This document shows, in pieces, positions 61,597-64,000 of a stretch of DNA of 64,000 bases (position 1 is the first letter of the stretch; every line of letters starts with the position of its first letter). Location: the NCBI RefSeq assembly GCF_000382305.1, contig NZ_KB908025.1:1-64000 (forward strand). Reading direction: 5' to 3'. The notes under the pieces were generated by a model. The model worked only from the letters and a program-made list of their open reading frames with translations, did not search any database and was not told the origin of the DNA. The position numbers and the translations under genes were made by a program. The DNA comes from Vitreoscilla stercoraria DSM 513 (lineage in GTDB: Bacteria > Pseudomonadota > Gammaproteobacteria > Burkholderiales > Neisseriaceae).

Positions 61597-62787
61597 ATGA
61601 ACCCATTCATGCAGCAATTGAATCCATACCCTTTTGCGCGCTTGCGTGCATTGATGCGCGATGTGCAAGTTTCTGAGCATTTGAACCCTATCATGTTGCA
61701 AATTGGTGAGCCCAAGCACGCCACACCACAAGTGATACAGGACGCTTTGGTGCAAAATTTGGATGGTTTGTCTAAATATCCAGCCAGCAAAGGCATCGAT
61801 GCGTTGCGTGAATCATGCAGTGCTTGGCTCAAGCGTCGTTATGATATTTTGGTAGATGCCAACACGCAGATTTTGCCAGTTAATGGCAGTCGTGAGGCTT
61901 TGTTTTCATTTGTGCAAGTGGTTTTGGATGCGCAAAGTGTTGAGAAACCTGTGGTCATCAGTCCCAATCCGTTTTATCAAATCTATGAAGGCGCCACTTT
62001 TCTAGCAGGCGGTGAAGTGGTGTATGTCAATTGTGAGGCGCCTAATTTCATGCCCGATTGGAAAACGATTGATACCGCGACATGGCAGCGCACGCAATTG
62101 GTATTTGTGTGCAGTCCTGGCAATCCATCGGGCGCGGTGATGCAATTGGAAGATTGGCAAGAATTGTTTGCCTTGCAAGACCAATATGGTTTTGTGATTG
62201 CTTCGGATGAATGTTATTCCGAGATTTATTTTGGCGACAATGCGCCTTTGGGCAGTTTACAGGCCGCTTCGATGTTGGGTCGTTCTTGGGATGATTTGGT
62301 GATGTTCACCAGTTTGTCTAAGCGTTCTAATGTGCCTGGTTTGCGTTCGGGCTTTGTGGCGGGCGATGCCAAATGGATGGCGGCATTCTTGGAATACCGT
62401 ACTTATCACGGCAGCGCGATGGGCATTTCTGTGCAACACGCAAGCATTGCTGCTTGGAACGATGAAAAACACGTTGAAGAAAACCGTGCTTTGTACCAAC
62501 AAAAATTTGAGCAAGTGGTGGCTTTGTTACAGGACGCTTATGAAGTCAGCATTCCTGATGCTTCGTTTTATATCTGGTTAAAAGTACCTGATGGCGACGA
62601 TGCTCGTTTTGCCCAACGCTTGTGGGCAGAACAAGCCGTACAAGTTCTACCAGGACATTTGTTGGCACGAGATACGGTTCATGGCAATCCTGGTGCAGGT
62701 TATATCCGCATTGCTTTGGTCGCCAATGTGGATGAATGCGTAGAGGCAGCCAAACGTTTGCTTACATTTGCTCAATCCTTTGCGTGA
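61597..62787 (+). CDS. dapC: succinyldiaminopimelate aminotransferase DapC
   Basis: A 396-residue class I/II aminotransferase very like Neisseria DapC: NPYPFARLRALMRD, IGEPKHATPQ, LPVNGSREALFSF, SPNPFYQIYEGAT, SDECYSEIYF, and the PLP-Lys in SLSKRSNVPGLRSGF. It transfers an amino group from glutamate in lysine/diaminopimelate synthesis. Three DUS-type words inside the gene (61735, 62257, 62527) encode IQDA, LQAA and LQDA. Its 3' end overlaps the convergent LysR gene by 26 bases. Confidence 0.95.
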   Translation: MNPFMQQLNPYPFARLRALMRDVQVSEHLNPIMLQIGEPKHATPQVIQDALVQNLDGLSKYPASKGIDALRESCSAWLKRRYDILVDANTQILPVNGSREALFSFVQVVLDAQSVEKPVVISPNPFYQIYEGATFLAGGEVVYVNCEAPNFMPDWKTIDTATWQRTQLVFVCSPGNPSGAVMQLEDWQELFALQDQYGFVIASDECYSEIYFGDNAPLGSLQAASMLGRSWDDLVMFTSLSKRSNVPGLRSGFVAGDAKWMAAFLEYRTYHGSAMGISVQHASIAAWNDEKHVEENRALYQQKFEQVVALLQDAYEVSIPDASFYIWLKVPDGDDARFAQRLWAEQAVQVLPGHLLARDTVHGNPGAGYIRIALVANVDECVEAAKRLLTFAQSFA

Positions 62788-63649
62788 CTTTGGCCAAAGT
62801 GTGTTTCCAAGCTTCAATAATGGGATCTTGTTCTAAATCTATGGCATAGATAAAAGACAACATTTCAGTCAATTGAATTTCAGGCAAGCGCACAATCGCA
62901 TCACGTTGAGCATGAACATCTAAATAATGACTCGGTAGCAATGCCACACCGTGACCTGCTTCAACCAAGTTTAATAAAGCGTACATATCATCGCATTGTA
63001 AGGCGGTAGTGGGAGTGACTTTCCATTGCCGCCAAATTTTTTGGGTAAAGCGGGTGAGGGCAGAGAATGCAGACAAGCTAATCCATGGCAATTGTTGCAT
63101 GGCTTTTTGGTTATTTTCAAAATGCCCCAACCATTTTTGAGCCATGACGACTTCAAATTTGAGTGGCATGATGTCGACGGTGTGCACATTGCGATAAGGA
63201 TTATCCCCTACAAAAAAACCACCCGTTAATTCTCTTTGTTTGACTTGATTCAAGATAATTCCGCTCAAACCCAAGCTGAAGCTTTGGTGAATGTGTGGAA
63301 ATTCGGTTTGCAATATCCCCACACATTCGGTCAAAAAAGGAACGGGTAACATTTGAATGATGCCGACTTTGGATTGCAGATGAAAATCATTTTTGATGCT
63401 TTGGGCAAAAGAATCTAGATGGTGCATTTGTTGTAACATGGTTTCGGCTCTAGGCAATAAAACTTTGCCTGCGCTGGTCAAACTCATGCCTTGGGCATTG
63501 CGATCGAAAAGCTGTACGTCTAAATTTTTTTCCAATGCCTTGATTTGGGCTGAAACAGCAGGTTGAGACAAATGCAAGGTTTCAGCTGCTTGCGTCAAAT
63601 TTTGTTGGTGTGCGACAGCCACAAAGCTTTTGAGTTGATTTAAATCCAC
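62762..63649 (-). CDS. LysR-type transcriptional regulator
   Basis: A 295-residue LTTR: N-terminal winged helix-turn-helix (residues 1-60; NLTQAAETLHLSQPAVSAQI) and a periplasmic-binding-like effector domain (about 90-290). It is divergent from the DUF485 gene at the right edge, a usual arrangement for a LysR regulator and its target. The ligand cannot be inferred. Confidence 0.9.
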   Translation of the reverse strand: MDLNQLKSFVAVAHQQNLTQAAETLHLSQPAVSAQIKALEKNLDVQLFDRNAQGMSLTSAGKVLLPRAETMLQQMHHLDSFAQSIKNDFHLQSKVGIIQMLPVPFLTECVGILQTEFPHIHQSFSLGLSGIILNQVKQRELTGGFFVGDNPYRNVHTVDIMPLKFEVVMAQKWLGHFENNQKAMQQLPWISLSAFSALTRFTQKIWRQWKVTPTTALQCDDMYALLNLVEAGHGVALLPSHYLDVHAQRDAIVRLPEIQLTEMLSFIYAIDLEQDPIIEAWKHTLAKVTQRIEQM

Positions 63650-63950
63650 AGCTTATTTCCCCTTACAGTGGTCAATGCTTCATTATGGAAAAGTTTTATG
63701 ATTTTTAACAAGAATTTTTTGTTTGTAAGTCTGATTTTTTGCGTTAGCACAAAAGAAATTAAAAAGATTTGGGGATTTTGAAAAAAATACCTCAGTGATT
63801 ATTTGTATTAAATGATTGAAAATAAACACTTATTGCGATGCATCATAATTTCAACAAATCCAAGCCATCCAAAAAAAAAATTATGCGCCATGTAAATCGG
63901 GCTTTACATTTCTCACTGTGCGAAACCAACCACGTACAAAGGAGAGAAAA
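63650..63950. other. divergent regulatory region lysR / DUF485
   Basis: A 300-base AT-rich gap between divergent genes. No reading frame or DUS; a LysR-type operator (T-N11-A) is likely here but too degenerate to place by eye. Confidence 0.45.
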
Positions 63951-64000
63951 ATGGAGAAAAATATTGCACGGCAAGTGCTTGAAAATCCAAAGTTTCAAAA
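63951..64000 (+). CDS. DUF485-like membrane protein, 5' end only
   Basis: ATG 63951 follows AAAGGAGAG; the 16 visible codons (MEKNIARQVLENPKFQ) look like the start of a DUF485 protein, in which a nPxFxxL motif precedes two membrane helices. Such genes usually sit ahead of an acetate/solute:sodium symporter (actP), which would lie beyond the window. Confidence 0.55.
   Translation, partial: MEKNIARQVLENPKFQ

Noticed and set aside
1586..62538. Regularly recurring 30-36 base hairpins as a possible CRISPR or transposable repeat (MITE)
   Set aside because: The copies are dispersed and lack spacers of equal length, target duplications or conserved outer ends; only the 12-base word is shared, and half the copies are single. 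This fits an uptake sequence, not a mobile or CRISPR repeat.

Overview
The window looks like chromosomal DNA of a member of the Neisseriaceae, at roughly 45% G+C. Many proteins closely resemble Neisseria orthologues: MacA/MacB, a minimal ProQ, DapC, BamC, PriB in an rpsF-priB-rpsR-rplI operon, and the lemA/TPM cluster. The most striking sequence-wide feature is a 12-base word, AGCGTCCTGTAA. It occurs about 30 times on the two strands, often as an inverted pair just behind a stop codon, exactly where Neisseriaceae carry DNA uptake sequences (DUS) doubling as terminators. The word differs from the Neisseria dialects I know, so I read it as a separate DUS dialect. A few copies of other dialects (canonical GCCGTCTGAA and the GCTGCCTGAA type) also occur. 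I see no prophage, insertion sequence or CRISPR array.

Layout. 1-183: 5S rRNA and terminator closing an rRNA operon. 0.2-7.2 kb: brnQ, a lipoprotein, prmB, a possible small RNA, recG, a short hypothetical and rarD. 7.2-9.5 kb (minus): nfeD, qmcA and two overlapping small membrane proteins. 9.6-12.2 kb (minus): metNIQ behind a structured leader ending in a terminator. 12.2-15.1 kb (minus): mscS-type channel, nudB and an EEP-family hydrolase. 15.4-20.9 kb (plus): rpsF-priB-rpsR-rplI, mltB, dnaX (with a complete-looking -1 frameshift signal), ybaB and recR. 21-23 kb: blc, tRNA-Ser(GCU), ridA and ybaK. 23-27.7 kb: macA-macB-outer membrane factor, a complete tripartite pump. 27.7-31.9 kb: ychJ, two small hypotheticals, an alanine/glycine:sodium symporter, an AT-rich gap and an acyltransferase.

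32-36.4 kb (minus): potG-potH-potI plus a PuuB-like oxidase, a putrescine uptake and use cluster without a binding protein. 36.7-41.4 kb: benE, lemA with two TPM-domain genes, and a DUF445 gene whose first codons are out of frame at an A7 run. 41.6-44.7 kb: an orphan AcrB-type RND pump split by a one-base deletion. 44.7-51.3 kb: bioB, an SMR pump, nlpE, a second ridA, hemW-rdgB-small membrane protein, bamC and dapA. 51.6-57.7 kb: ybiT (ABC-F), a siderophore-interacting protein, an orphan ParA, a short MscS channel, speB, a 52-residue lipoprotein missed by length filters, and tatD. 57.7-60 kb: proQ and a Lys/Thr/Asn-rich lipoprotein whose tail is switched out of frame by a heptanucleotide repeat. 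60.1-64 kb: ubiX, a 27-codon microprotein, a Tyr/Trp-rich leader peptide with a classical attenuator, a hypothetical gene, dapC, a LysR regulator and the start of a DUF485 gene.

The most interesting items for follow-up are the DUS dialect and its in-frame peptide signature (LQDA/LQAA), the dnaX frameshift site built partly from a DUS, the metNIQ leader, the aromatic leader-peptide attenuator, the heptamer-switched lipoprotein, and the split RND and DUF445 genes.
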